Positions 53,468 to 61,792 of a stretch of DNA of 64,000 bases are shown here, piece after piece. The position numbers were made by a program, and so were the translations under genes. The notes under the pieces were generated by a model that was not told where the DNA came from, did no database searches, and was given only the letters and a program-made list of their open reading frames with translations. Origin of the DNA: Acanthamoeba sp. SK_2022b (Eukaryota > Discosea > Longamoebia > Acanthamoebidae); contig JANDJZ010001750.1 of the NCBI GenBank assembly GCA_027943245.1, positions 62,001 to 126,000 on the forward strand, given 5' to 3'. The stretch's first letter is position 1; every line of letters starts with the position of its first letter.

Positions 53468-54571
53468 TTACAGCAGGATACGCAGCATGCGGCGCAGCGG
53501 CTCGGCCGCGCCCCACAGCAGCTGGTCGCCCACGGTGAACGCCGACAGGTACTCCGGCCCCATATTCAGCTTGCGCAGACGGCCGACCGGCGTATTCAGC
53601 GTGCCGGTCACCGCCGCCGGCGTCAGTTCGCGCATGGTCAGCTCGCGGTCGTTCGGGATCACGCGCACCCAGTCATTGTGCGTCGCCAGCATCTGCTCGA
53701 TTTCCGGCAGCGACACGTCTTTTTTCAGCTTCAGGGTGAACGCCTGGCTGTGGCAACGCAGCGCGCCAACGCGCACGCACAGACCGTCGACTGGGATCAC
53801 GCTGCCGGTGTTCAGAATCTTGTTGGTTTCCGCCTGACCTTTCCACTCTTCACGGCTCTGGCCGTTGTCGAGCTGCTTGTCGATCCACGGGATCAGGCTA
53901 CCGGCCAGCGGCACGCCGAAGTTATCGGTCGGCAGTTTGCCGCTGCGGGTGGCCTCGGTCACCTTGCGCTCGATATCCAAAATGGCGGAAGCCGGGTCCT
54001 GCAGTTCCTTCGCCACGTCGGCGTGCAACATGCCCATTTGGGTCAGCAGTTCGCGCATGTGGCGCGCGCCGCCGCCGGAGGCCGCCTGGTAGGTGGCGAC
54101 CGACGCCCACTCCACCAAATCGTTGGCGAACAGACCGCCGAGCGACATCAGCATCAGGCTGACGGTGCAGTTGCCGCCGACGAAGGTTTTGATGCCTTTG
54201 TCCAGGCCCTGCTGAATCACCGCGTGGTTGACCGGATCCAGGATGATGATGGCATCGTCCTGCATGCGCAGCGACGAGGCCGCGTCGATCCAATAACCCT
54301 GCCAACCGCTGGCGCGCAGCTTAGGATACACTTCGTTGGTATAATCGCCGCCCTGACAGGTAATAATGATATCGAGCGCGCTCAGCGCGTCGATGTCATA
54401 CGCATCCTGCAGCGTGCCCTGCTGGCCGCCGAAGGCCGGCGCGGCGGAACCGTGCTGCGAGGTGGAGAAAAAGACCGGGCGAATGGCGTCGAAATCGCGC
54501 TCTTCCGTCATGCGTTGCATGAGAACCGAGCCGACCATTCCGCGCCAACCGATGAAACCAACGTTTTTCAT
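53468..54571 (-). CDS. asd: Aspartate-semialdehyde dehydrogenase
   Basis: The 367-residue enzyme reduces beta-aspartyl phosphate to aspartate semialdehyde, the branch point to lysine, diaminopimelate, methionine and threonine. The NADP-binding [14 protein letters not shown] is at residues 8-21, the catalytic C135 is in GGNCTVSLM, and the histidine is in LRCHSQAF near residue 274. Confidence 0.97.
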   Translation of the reverse strand: MKNVGFIGWRGMVGSVLMQRMTEERDFDAIRPVFFSTSQHGSAAPAFGGQQGTLQDAYDIDALSALDIIITCQGGDYTNEVYPKLRASGWQGYWIDAASSLRMQDDAIIILDPVNHAVIQQGLDKGIKTFVGGNCTVSLMLMSLGGLFANDLVEWASVATYQAASGGGARHMRELLTQMGMLHADVAKELQDPASAILDIERKVTEATRSGKLPTDNFGVPLAGSLIPWIDKQLDNGQSREEWKGQAETNKILNTGSVIPVDGLCVRVGALRCHSQAFTLKLKKDVSLPEIEQMLATHNDWVRVIPNDRELTMRELTPAAVTGTLNTPVGRLRKLNMGPEYLSAFTVGDQLLWGAAEPLRRMLRILL

Positions 54572-54763
54572 AATATCTGTTTCCCGCCCGGATAAGGGCT
54601 ATGTAGGTGATAACGAGTTGTGTGCAATATCTCCTCACCTTACAAAATGTCGGCGCGGGCGCAAAGTGAATTTATTCGATGGCTGAGGATTTCTCAGCAA
54701 TCCTTCTTATAGGCAAGGACGCGGCCAGAAAGGCCGAGGCGTTTTCCCGATCACGAGGTCACC

Positions 54764-55357
54764 ATGACAGAGATGATTTCCGCTACGGTATTGCTGTTTT
54801 TAATTATGGATCCGCTGGGCAATCTGCCGATTTTCATGTCGGTGCTCAAGCACCTGGAGCCGCGCAGGCGCCGGGTGGTGCTGATCCGCGAGCTGCTGAT
54901 CGCCCTGCTGCTGATGCTGATTTTCCTGTTCGCCGGCGAGAAAATTCTGGCGTTCCTCAACCTGCGCACCGAAACCGTCTCCATTTCCGGCGGCATCATC
55001 CTGTTTCTGATCGCCATCAAGATGATTTTCCCGTCTCAGGAGGGCAACAGTTCGGGGCTGTCCGCCGGCGAAGAACCCTTCCTGGTGCCGCTGGCGATCC
55101 CGCTGGTGGCCGGGCCGTCGATTCTGGCAGCGCTGATGCTGCTGTCGCACCAGTATCCGCATCAGCTGCCCCATCTGGTGGCGGCGCTGCTGATCGCCTG
55201 GGGCCTCTCTGCGGCCATTTTGCTGATGTCGAACCTGTTCCTGCGCCTGCTGGGCAGCAAAGGCGTCAGCGCGCTGGAGCGGTTGATGGGGCTGATTCTG
55301 GTGATGCTGTCGACCCAGATGTTCCTGGACGGCGTGCGGGCTTACATGAAGCTGTAG
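54764..55357 (+). CDS. yhgN: MarC-family inner-membrane protein YhgN
   Basis: The 197-residue protein has about six membrane segments, with MDPLGNLPIFMSVL near the N-terminus and FLVPLAIPLVAGPS in the middle, the UPF0056/MarC signature. Biochemical function is unknown. Divergent from asd, as in E. coli. A start at 54764 is supported by GAGG upstream. Confidence 0.92.
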   Translation: MTEMISATVLLFLIMDPLGNLPIFMSVLKHLEPRRRRVVLIRELLIALLLMLIFLFAGEKILAFLNLRTETVSISGGIILFLIAIKMIFPSQEGNSSGLSAGEEPFLVPLAIPLVAGPSILAALMLLSHQYPHQLPHLVAALLIAWGLSAAILLMSNLFLRLLGSKGVSALERLMGLILVMLSTQMFLDGVRAYMKL

Positions 55358-55387
55358 GTGCCTGACGGCGCCAACGACGGCCCGCGC

Positions 55388-55915
55388 TTAGCGGGCGGTG
55401 ATACGGTTGATGCAGGCGAGCGTGTCGGCGACCACGCCGTCCAGCGGCTGGTTGATGTCGATCGCCTGCACATCCGGCTCCTGCTCGCCCGGCTCTTCCA
55501 ACGTGGCGAACTGCGAAACCAGCATCTGCGGTTTGAAGAAGTGGCCTTTGCGCTGTTTCAGGCGCTCCTCAATCACCGTTTTATCCCCTTTCAGGTAGAG
55601 GAAATGCAGGTTGCGATTGCCTTCGCGCAGGCGGTCACGATAGCTTTTTTTCAGCGCCGAACACACCAGCAGCGACACCGGATTGGTGCGTTGCATGGCG
55701 AAGATGGCGTCGTTGAGCGCAGCCAGCCACGGAGCGCGATCGTTGTCGTCCAGCGCATGCCCGGCGGCCATTTTGTTGATGTTGGCGCGCGGGTGCAGGT
55801 AATCGCCGTCCAGCATGGCGGCATCGGCTTCCCGGGCGACGGCGCTGGCCACGGCGGATTTACCGCTGCCGGACACCCCCATCAGGATAAATACGTGATT
55901 CTGCGGATTACTCAT
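55388..55915 (-). CDS. gntK: Gluconokinase
   Basis: The 175-residue P-loop kinase phosphorylates D-gluconate for the Entner-Doudoroff or pentose phosphate route. The Walker A motif is MGVSGSGKSAVA (G13-S20). HALDDNDRAPWL and LVCSALKKSYRDRLR are family motifs. It lies downstream of gntT with a hairpin between them. Confidence 0.95.
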   Translation of the reverse strand: MSNPQNHVFILMGVSGSGKSAVASAVAREADAAMLDGDYLHPRANINKMAAGHALDDNDRAPWLAALNDAIFAMQRTNPVSLLVCSALKKSYRDRLREGNRNLHFLYLKGDKTVIEERLKQRKGHFFKPQMLVSQFATLEEPGEQEPDVQAIDINQPLDGVVADTLACINRITAR

Positions 55916-55987
55916 TGTGTCATGCCCTTATGGGAACTGGCGCGAGCGCGCCAAATGCGTCCCAACTGATAAAGATACTCTGGAACG

Positions 55988-56009
55988 CCGACGCCCCGCA
56001 GGGCGTCGG
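55988..56009 (-). repeat. Perfect hairpin between gntT and gntK
   Basis: CCGACGCCC and GGGCGTCGG form a 9-bp stem with a 4-base loop, directly after the gntT stop. No T-run follows, so partial termination or 3' protection of gntT mRNA is likely. Confidence 0.6.
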
Positions 56010-56016
56010 ATAACGA

Positions 56017-57333
56017 TTATACGACCGTCGCCAGCAGCAGGCAGCCCACCAGGCCGCACACCGAGATGATGGTTTCCAGCACCGACCAGGATTTGATGGT
56101 TTCCATGATGCTCAGGTTGAAGTACTCCTTGAACAGCCAGAAGCCCGGATCGTTAACGTGCGAGAAGATAACGCTGCCGGAACCGACCGCAATCACCATC
56201 AGCTCAGGGCTGACGCCGGTGGTGGCGATCAGCGGGGCGACGATGCCGCCGGCGGTGATCGCCGCCACGGTGGCGGAACCCAGCGCCAGACGCAGCGCGG
56301 CGGCGATCGACCAGGCCATCAGGATCGGCGAAACGTTGCTGCCTTCCATCAGGCCGGCGATGTACTGCTCGACGCCGCTGTCCACCAGCACCTGTTTGAA
56401 GGCGCCGCCGCCGCCGATGATCAACAGCATCATGGCGATGATTTTAATCGAGTCGGTGATGGTGCCCATCACTTCATCCATGGTGCGGCCGCGGTTCAGG
56501 CCGAAGGTGAAGATAGCGATCAGCACGGCGATCAGGGTCGCCATCACCGGGTCGCCGAAGAACTCGGCGAAGCGCAGCAGGCTGTGGCCCTTCGGCAACA
56601 CCATTTCAGCCACCGCGCGCAGCGCCATCAGGATCACCGGCACCAGCGACGTGGCGACGCTGACGCCAAAGCTCGGCATCTCTGCTTCGGTAAAGGTTTT
56701 CGGGTTGTACAGGCCTTCCGGCACCGGCTTGTCGATGCCTTTCAGGAAGCGGGCATAAACCGGGCCGGCCAGGATCACCGTCGGGATCGCCAGCAGCGTG
56801 CCGTACAACAGGGTTTTACCCATGTCGGCATGGAAGATGGTGGCGATGGCCGTCGGGCCCGGGTGCGGCGGCAGGAAGCCGTGGGTCACCGACAGCGCGG
56901 CGGCCATCGGCACGCCGACGTACAGCAGCGGGATGCGCGCGGAGGCGGCGATGGTGAACACCAGCGGCAGCAGCAGCACGAAGCCCACTTCGTAGAACAG
57001 CGCGAAGCCGACGGTGAAGCCGGTCAGCACCACCGCCCATTGAATATGTTTTCTGCCGAACTTGTCGATCAGCGTGGTGGCGATGCGCTGTGCGCCGCCG
57101 CAGTCCGCCAGCAGTTTGCCGAGCATGGCGCCGAAGCCCATGATCAGCGCCAGGCTGCCCAACGTGCCGCCCACGCCGGCCTTGATGGAGCCGATGACCT
57201 TATCGACCGGCATACCCTGTGCGATCCCGACCGCCAGAGCAACCAGCACCAGAGAGATAAAGCCGTTCAGCTTGAAGCGGATCATCAGCAGCAGCAGCAG
57301 CGCTACGCCGCCTGCAACAATCACTAATGGCAT
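56017..57333 (-). CDS. gntT: High-affinity gluconate permease
   Basis: The 438-residue GntP-family transporter has 12 or more membrane segments. Conserved stretches include IKAGVGGTLGSLALIMGFGAMLG, FYEVGFVLLLPLVF, THGFLPPHPGPTAIA and SHVNDPGFWLFKEYF. Start at 57333 (MPLVIVAGG) gives the exact E. coli GntT length; a reading from 57501 would add 56 residues across the operator. GntR control is indicated by the palindrome upstream. Confidence 0.95.
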   Translation of the reverse strand: MPLVIVAGGVALLLLLMIRFKLNGFISLVLVALAVGIAQGMPVDKVIGSIKAGVGGTLGSLALIMGFGAMLGKLLADCGGAQRIATTLIDKFGRKHIQWAVVLTGFTVGFALFYEVGFVLLLPLVFTIAASARIPLLYVGVPMAAALSVTHGFLPPHPGPTAIATIFHADMGKTLLYGTLLAIPTVILAGPVYARFLKGIDKPVPEGLYNPKTFTEAEMPSFGVSVATSLVPVILMALRAVAEMVLPKGHSLLRFAEFFGDPVMATLIAVLIAIFTFGLNRGRTMDEVMGTITDSIKIIAMMLLIIGGGGAFKQVLVDSGVEQYIAGLMEGSNVSPILMAWSIAAALRLALGSATVAAITAGGIVAPLIATTGVSPELMVIAVGSGSVIFSHVNDPGFWLFKEYFNLSIMETIKSWSVLETIISVCGLVGCLLLATVV

Positions 57334-57673
57334 AATTTTTCTCCAACCTTTTATCGCGACTCTCTTTACGATAGGCGTAAAGCGTGCGGTTGTTTTATTT
57401 TTAGGCTCTTTCCCGGTGTTTAAGAAGAGCTGTAGGTGTTGTTGATTCAGAGGTTCAGTCTTGCAGCAAGATGACCGCACGCTCGTTGTTACCGGTATCA
57501 TGATACCGGTAACAACATGAGCGCCGGAACCGGGTAAGCGGCTAAAATTCGCGTTCTGGGACAGAGATCAAACTTATGCCGGCAACGACCGTCGGGCTTA
57601 CAGGCGGGATAACCCGCGCGCCTCAGGGCGCGCTGCAAAAAGAAAGGGTGTTAAAACAGAACGTTAAAATGGC
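57334..57673. other. Control region between gntR and gntT
   Basis: The 340-bp region has no gene. It contains the 32-bp GntR palindrome at 57485-57516 and a GC hairpin (GCGCGCC/GGCGCGC at 57616-57633) past the gntR stop. The hairpin lacks a T-run in the gntR direction. Confidence 0.65.
57485..57516. promoter_or_regulatory. Double GntR operator: 32-bp perfect palindrome
   Basis: The left arm GTTGTTACCGGTATCA is followed at once by its exact reverse complement. Each half contains a TGTTACCGGTA-type GntR box, so two boxes overlap head to head about 150 bases before gntT. Confidence 0.85.
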
Positions 57674-58669
57674 TCAGATACTGCCGCCGGGGATCACGGT
57701 GAAACCGACGTCCACCATGCGCGGGCACACCGTTTCGCCGCGCAGCCGGGCCAGCAAGCGCTCGGCACCGATCTGCCCCATGCGTTCGCGCGGCGTCAGC
57801 ACGCTGGCCAGCTTAGGCACCATCACCTGGCCGATATCATGGCCGTGGAAACCGGCGATCGCCATGTCCTGCGGGATCGACAGCCCCTGCCGCTGGCACT
57901 CGAAGGCCGCGCCGATCGCCAGGTCATCGTTGGTGCAGAAGATACTGTCGATCTGCGGATAGTCGCGCTGCGCCAGGCGCAGCAGCTCGCCGCCGGCGGA
58001 ATAGGAGGAAGAACGCGCGGTCATGATGCTGTAAGGCTCCAGGCCGGATTCGCGCATCGCCTGCTCATACCCCTGCTGCTTGATGAGGGTACGTTCATCC
58101 TGACGGGCACCGAAATAGACCACGTGACGGTGGCCGTGCGCGATGATCTGCTGGGTCATCTGGCGCGCCGCCTCGAAGTTGTTGAAGCCCACCGCCAGAT
58201 CGATGCACGGCGAGACGCAGTCCATCAGCTCCACCACCGGAATGCCCGCCACCTCGATCATTTTCAGGGTGCGCGCCGTGTGATGGCGCTCAGACAGGAT
58301 CAGGCCGTCGATATTGTAAGAAAGCAGCGAGGTCAGACGCTCTTCTTCACGCTCCGGCAGGTAGCCATAGTGCGCCAGCATGGTCTGGTAGTTGTGCGCG
58401 TCGGTGACGCTTTCGATGCCGCGCAGCACTTCGGCGAACACCTGGTTGGTCAGCGACGGCAACAGCACGCCAATCGCCCGGCTGGTGGCGTTGGAGAGGA
58501 TGTCCGGCGCGCGGTTGGGGATGTAGCCCAGCTCATCCAGCGCGACGGCGATTTTTTGCTGCAGGGCGGCAGAAACCTGGTCGGGATTGCGCAGATAACG
58601 GCTCACCGTCATCTTGGTCACGCCCACCTTGTCCGCCACATCCTGGAGTACCGGCCGTTTTTTCTTCAT
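57674..58669 (-). CDS. gntR: Gluconate utilisation repressor GntR (LacI family)
   Basis: The 331-residue repressor begins MKKKRPVLQDVADKVGVTKM with the LacI-type helix-turn-helix at residues 6-30 and the hinge helix near 50. The periplasmic-binding-like domain senses gluconate. The start at 58669 matches the family length; a reading from 58786 is not supported. It sits directly upstream of gntT. Confidence 0.96.
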   Translation of the reverse strand: MKKKRPVLQDVADKVGVTKMTVSRYLRNPDQVSAALQQKIAVALDELGYIPNRAPDILSNATSRAIGVLLPSLTNQVFAEVLRGIESVTDAHNYQTMLAHYGYLPEREEERLTSLLSYNIDGLILSERHHTARTLKMIEVAGIPVVELMDCVSPCIDLAVGFNNFEAARQMTQQIIAHGHRHVVYFGARQDERTLIKQQGYEQAMRESGLEPYSIMTARSSSYSAGGELLRLAQRDYPQIDSIFCTNDDLAIGAAFECQRQGLSIPQDMAIAGFHGHDIGQVMVPKLASVLTPRERMGQIGAERLLARLRGETVCPRMVDVGFTVIPGGSI

Positions 58670-58760
58670 TATCAATGAACTGACTAACCGTGAATGGGCA
58701 GTCATTTTAGCAAAAAAAACGGCGGGCCGATATTGTCGGTTATGCGACGGCCAACGCAAA

Positions 58761-58783
58761 AAGGGCTCACAGCGTGAGCCCTT
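58761..58783 (-). terminator. Stem-loop A, probable terminator
   Basis: AAGGGCTCAC, AGC, GTGAGCCCTT: a perfect 10-bp stem with a 3-base loop. On the minus strand the stem runs into TTTTT, so it is a good terminator for transcripts coming from yhhW. An exact copy lies at 58921-58943. Confidence 0.8.
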
Positions 58784-58792
58784 CATACGGTG

Positions 58793-58826
58793 ACAAAGGG
58801 GAAAAAGCGTGGTTTTTCCCCTTTGT
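58793..58826. repeat. Stem-loop B, 14-bp perfect inverted repeat
   Basis: ACAAAGGGGAAAAA and TTTTTCCCCTTTGT are exact reverse complements separated by six bases. Confidence 0.85.
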
Positions 58827-58837
58827 GATTGTCAGCC

Positions 58838-58859
58838 GAAAATCAATAAATTGATTTTC
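58838..58859. repeat. Palindrome C
   Basis: GAAAATCAAT and ATTGATTTTC, ten bases each, separated by AA. With its tiny loop it looks more like a protein-binding palindrome than an RNA hairpin. Confidence 0.8.
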
Positions 58860-58920
58860 CTTGTTTTTATATGCTGCTGGCTTTCAGGCGGGCAACGTCA
58901 TCAGGCTTGTCGTTAACCTC

Positions 58921-58943
58921 AAGGGCTCACAGCGTGAGCCCTT
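58921..58943 (-). repeat. Stem-loop D, exact copy of stem-loop A
   Basis: The same 23 bases as 58761-58783, 160 bp away, 16 bases past the yhhW stop. Here the stem is not followed by a T-run. Confidence 0.85.
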
Positions 58944-58959
58944 GAAATTTACCGCTTAA

Positions 58960-59655
58960 TCACACCGGCGGCAGATCGAACAGCAGGATTTCGCTCTCTT
59001 CGTCGGCCTGGATCGTCAGCGCCGATTCATCCCACACCGCAAACGCATCGCTGATGCCGGCGGCCTGGCCGTTGACCGAGACTTTGCCGCGCACCACCTG
59101 GATCCAAATGCGGCGGCCGGCGGCGATCGGGTACTCACCCTGTTCGCCTTTATTCAGCGCCCAACGCGACAGCGTCATATCCTGGAACACCTTCAGCGAA
59201 CCGTCGCGCGCATCCGGCGACAGCACCAGCTGACGGCCCTGCGGCGCGTCGAACATGCGCTGCTCGTAGCGCGGCTCCAGCCCGACCTGATCCGGAATGA
59301 TCCAAATCTGGTACAGGTGCAACGGACGATCCTGATTGGCGTTGTACTCGGAGTGACGCACCCCGGTGCCTGCGCTCATGATCTGGAATTCGCCGGCCTG
59401 GATCTGCTCCTTGTTGCCCATGCTGTCCTGATGCTCCACCGTGCCGCTCAGCACGTAGGTCAGGATTTCCATATCTTTATGCGGATGGGTACCGAAACCC
59501 TGCCCCGCGTCGATCACGTCTTCGTTGATCACACGCAGCGCCGAGAACCCCATAAAGTTCGGATCGTAGTAGTCGGCAAAAGAGAAGGTGTGCCAGCTAT
59601 CCAGCCAGCCATGATTGGCGTGGCCGCGGTCTTCCGCTTTACGTACATAAATCAT
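58960..59655 (-). CDS. yhhW: Pirin-family quercetin 2,3-dioxygenase-like protein YhhW
   Basis: The 231-residue bicupin has the metal ligands H57 and H59 in GTHPHKDME and H101 and E103 in RHSEYN. E. coli YhhW cleaves quercetin in vitro; the natural substrate is unknown. The ATG at 59655 has GGAG about eight bases upstream and gives MIYVRKAEDRGHANHG; a TTG two codons earlier is less likely. Confidence 0.93.
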   Translation of the reverse strand: MIYVRKAEDRGHANHGWLDSWHTFSFADYYDPNFMGFSALRVINEDVIDAGQGFGTHPHKDMEILTYVLSGTVEHQDSMGNKEQIQAGEFQIMSAGTGVRHSEYNANQDRPLHLYQIWIIPDQVGLEPRYEQRMFDAPQGRQLVLSPDARDGSLKVFQDMTLSRWALNKGEQGEYPIAAGRRIWIQVVRGKVSVNGQAAGISDAFAVWDESALTIQADEESEILLFDLPPV

Positions 59656-59807
59656 ATTCAACTCTCCTCAATGTTTTTTTACAGTCTAGTCCTGCGGGCA
59701 GAATAAGAAAGCGTAAAAAACTCATGCCTCTGTTCAAAAATTTCGATGGAATGAAGCGGCAGATGGGCAACGGATTTGTTGAAGGCGGAAGCGGTTGAAA
59801 AAGGGCA

Positions 59808-59919
59808 AAAAAAAAGCCAGCACCCGAGCTGGCTAAGTAAACACTGGAAGCAATGTGAGCAATGTCGTGCCTTCGCAGCGAGAGTATCAAGGGTTGATGC
59901 CCTCCCCGGAACGCATCGC
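59808..59919 (-). ncRNA. ryhB: Iron-responsive small RNA RyhB
   Basis: On the minus strand, downstream of a Fur box, the transcript contains the RyhB core CACGACATTGCTCACATTGC followed by TTCCAGT and the terminator AGCCAGC-loop-GCTGGCT with nine T residues. Position between yhhW and yhhY matches E. coli, where it lies between yhhX and yhhY. The 5' end is placed at the GCGATG where E. coli RyhB starts with GCGATC. Length is about 112 bases against 90 in E. coli, the extra bases lying 5' of the core. RyhB with Hfq represses mRNAs of iron-using proteins when iron is scarce. Confidence 0.92.
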
Positions 59920-59935
59920 AATAATAATCATTATC
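59917..59935. promoter_or_regulatory. Fur box of ryhB
   Basis: The right 12 bases ATAATCATTATC match the Fur consensus fully, and the whole 19-mer matches at 15 positions. It overlaps the expected -10 region of ryhB. Confidence 0.85.
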
Positions 59936-60044
59936 ATTCGCACCTGTAAAGCGTTTTTTTTGACCCGTTCAAATAATATTGACTCAAGGCAGTAAACGGA
60001 TAAATTCAGAGGTTATTCAACCGGTAAGCAATAGGAGCAGCGAG

Positions 60045-60560
60045 ATGAGCGAGATCGTGATACGCCACGTGGAAACGACGGATGCGCAAGCCCTGCATCA
60101 TCTTTATTCTCAGACGCCCGTCTATCGCGATACGCTGCAGCTCCCGCTACCGTCCGTCGAGTCCTGGCAGAAGCGCCTCGCCAATCCCGAACCGGGCACG
60201 CATAACCTGGCGGCCTTCATCGACGGCCAGCTTGCCGGCCAGCTGGCCGTCATGCTGAATCAGCGCGTGCGCCGCCGCCACGTCGCCACCTTCGGCATCG
60301 GCGTCGATCCACGCTACCACGGTCAAGGCGTCGGCAGCCGCCTGATGCAGGCGATGATCGACCTGTGCGACAACTGGGCGGCCATCGAGCGCATCGAACT
60401 GACGGTGTTCACCGACAACCCGGCGGCTATCGCGCTATACCGCAAGTTCGGTTTCGAAATAGAGGGCACCAGCCGCGCCTATGCCATGCGCGACGGCGTG
60501 CTGGTCGACGCCTACCATATGGCGCGTTTGCGCTCCGGGCAGCCGCACGGCGATGCATAA
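60045..60560 (+). CDS. yhhY: GNAT-family N-acetyltransferase YhhY
   Basis: The 171-residue GNAT protein has the acetyl-CoA loop VDPRYHGQGVGSRLM near residues 88-102 and the C-terminal NPAAIALYRKFGFEIEG motif. E. coli YhhY acetylates some amino-acid substrates. The ATG at 60045 has AGGAG upstream. Its stop overlaps the start of the next gene by eight bases. Confidence 0.92.
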   Translation: MSEIVIRHVETTDAQALHHLYSQTPVYRDTLQLPLPSVESWQKRLANPEPGTHNLAAFIDGQLAGQLAVMLNQRVRRRHVATFGIGVDPRYHGQGVGSRLMQAMIDLCDNWAAIERIELTVFTDNPAAIALYRKFGFEIEGTSRAYAMRDGVLVDAYHMARLRSGQPHGDA

Positions 60561-61734
60561 TCGTCCCCATCCGCAGGGGCCGCTGCGCCGGCCCCTGTGC
60601 ATCAACCGCCGAACCTTTTTACAAGCGCTGGCCGGCCTGACCGCCGCCGCCGGCATATTCTCTCCTCTCACCCCATTAGGTGCCGCTATGCCAACTTCCG
60701 CCGCCGGGCGCCCAGGCGCCCGCAACCTGATTACCGATGTGCCGGGCCTGAAGGTCGGCGTGGCGCAAGACAGCCGGGTGCGTACCGGCACGACGGTTAT
60801 CCTGCCGGACAGCCCGGCGATCGCCGCCGTGGACGTGCGCGGCGGCGGCCCCGCCACCCGGGAAACCGACGCGCTGGGTGAAGACAATTTGGTACAGACC
60901 GTCGATGCGCTGACGTTCAGCGGCGGCTCAGTTTACGGGCTGGCGGCGGCGGATGGCGTCGCAGCCTGGCTGGGGCAACAGGGCCGAGGCTACGCGCTGC
61001 GCCCGGCCCCCGGCGTGCCGGTCTCCCCTATCGTGCCCACCGCCTGCCTGTACGATCTGGCCAACGGCGGCGACAAAAACTGGCAGCTCACGCCGCCGTA
61101 TCGCCAACTGGGCATCGATGCGGTCGGCAAGGCCGGATTGGACTTTCCGCTGGGCACCGTCGGCGCCGGCTACGGTGCCATGACCGGCATGGGTAAGCTG
61201 AAAGGCGGCCTCGGCTCGGCATCTATCATTGCCGCCAATGGCGCTACCGTCGGCGCACTGGTGGCGGTCAACAGTTTGGGTGCGGTGGTCGCACCCGGCA
61301 CCCGCGCCTTCTGGGCGACCCCCTATGAAATTGACGGTGAATTCGGCAACGGCGGCGCAGCGGCGCTGGCACAACTGCGCGCGCAGGGCGAAGATTGGAT
61401 GGAACAAGAGCCGCAGGGCGGCAGAAAGAACACGACCCTGGCCTGCATCGCCACCGACCTGGCGCTGACGCGGGTGGAGTTGAAACGGGTGGCCATCATG
61501 GCGCAAGACGGCATGGCGCGCGCCATCCGCCCGCTGCACAGCCCGTTTGACGGCGACGTAGTGTTCGCCCTGTCCACCGGGCAGCGCGAGGTTCAGGGCA
61601 GCCGCGAACTGGCGGTGCTGCAGATCGGCGCGCTGGCGGCGGACACCCTGGCCCGGGCGATCGCCCGTGGCGTACATGCCGCCACGCCGTGGCCCGGCAG
61701 CCAGGTCGCAACCTGGCAAACGCTCGGCGGCTAA
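60553..61734 (+). CDS. P1-family (DmpA-like) peptidase with Tat-type leader
   Basis: The 393-residue protein has twin arginines R19-R20 in NRRTFLQALAGLT, followed by a hydrophobic stretch and AA-M/A sites near residue 48, a probable Tat leader. The mature part has the P1/S58 pattern: ITDVPGLKVG, GGSVYGLAAADG and KGGLGSAS. By analogy to DmpA and BapA, autoproteolysis should occur between G221 and S222, freeing S222 as N-terminal nucleophile. Family members cut N-terminal amino acids, D- or beta-amino peptides; the substrate here is unknown. The ATG lies within the last codons of yhhY. Confidence 0.85.
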   Translation: MHNRPHPQGPLRRPLCINRRTFLQALAGLTAAAGIFSPLTPLGAAMPTSAAGRPGARNLITDVPGLKVGVAQDSRVRTGTTVILPDSPAIAAVDVRGGGPATRETDALGEDNLVQTVDALTFSGGSVYGLAAADGVAAWLGQQGRGYALRPAPGVPVSPIVPTACLYDLANGGDKNWQLTPPYRQLGIDAVGKAGLDFPLGTVGAGYGAMTGMGKLKGGLGSASIIAANGATVGALVAVNSLGAVVAPGTRAFWATPYEIDGEFGNGGAAALAQLRAQGEDWMEQEPQGGRKNTTLACIATDLALTRVELKRVAIMAQDGMARAIRPLHSPFDGDVVFALSTGQREVQGSRELAVLQIGALAADTLARAIARGVHAATPWPGSQVATWQTLGG

Positions 61735-61745
61735 CACGCCGCCAC

Positions 61746-61770
61746 CAAAAAAGGGGCGCTGGCGCCCCTT
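61746..61770. terminator. Bidirectional terminator, P1 peptidase gene and iolE
   Basis: AAGGGGCGC and GCGCCCCTT pair over a 2-base loop. On the minus strand the stem is followed by TTTTTT, so it should end the iol transcript efficiently. Confidence 0.85.
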
Positions 61771-61792
61771 AATCATGATTAACCCTCGTCGC

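Larger units (their letters stand above)
58670..58959. other. Intergenic region with four stem-loops between yhhW and gntR
   Basis: No gene in 290 bp. It holds four consecutive perfect inverted repeats (see separate entries). The gntR promoter must lie at 58670-58760 or further upstream. Confidence 0.75.

Noticed and set aside
59639..59921. Two small minus-strand coding frames between yhhW and yhhY
   Set aside because: They run through the ryhB RNA and its terminator; the RNA explains the conserved sequence.
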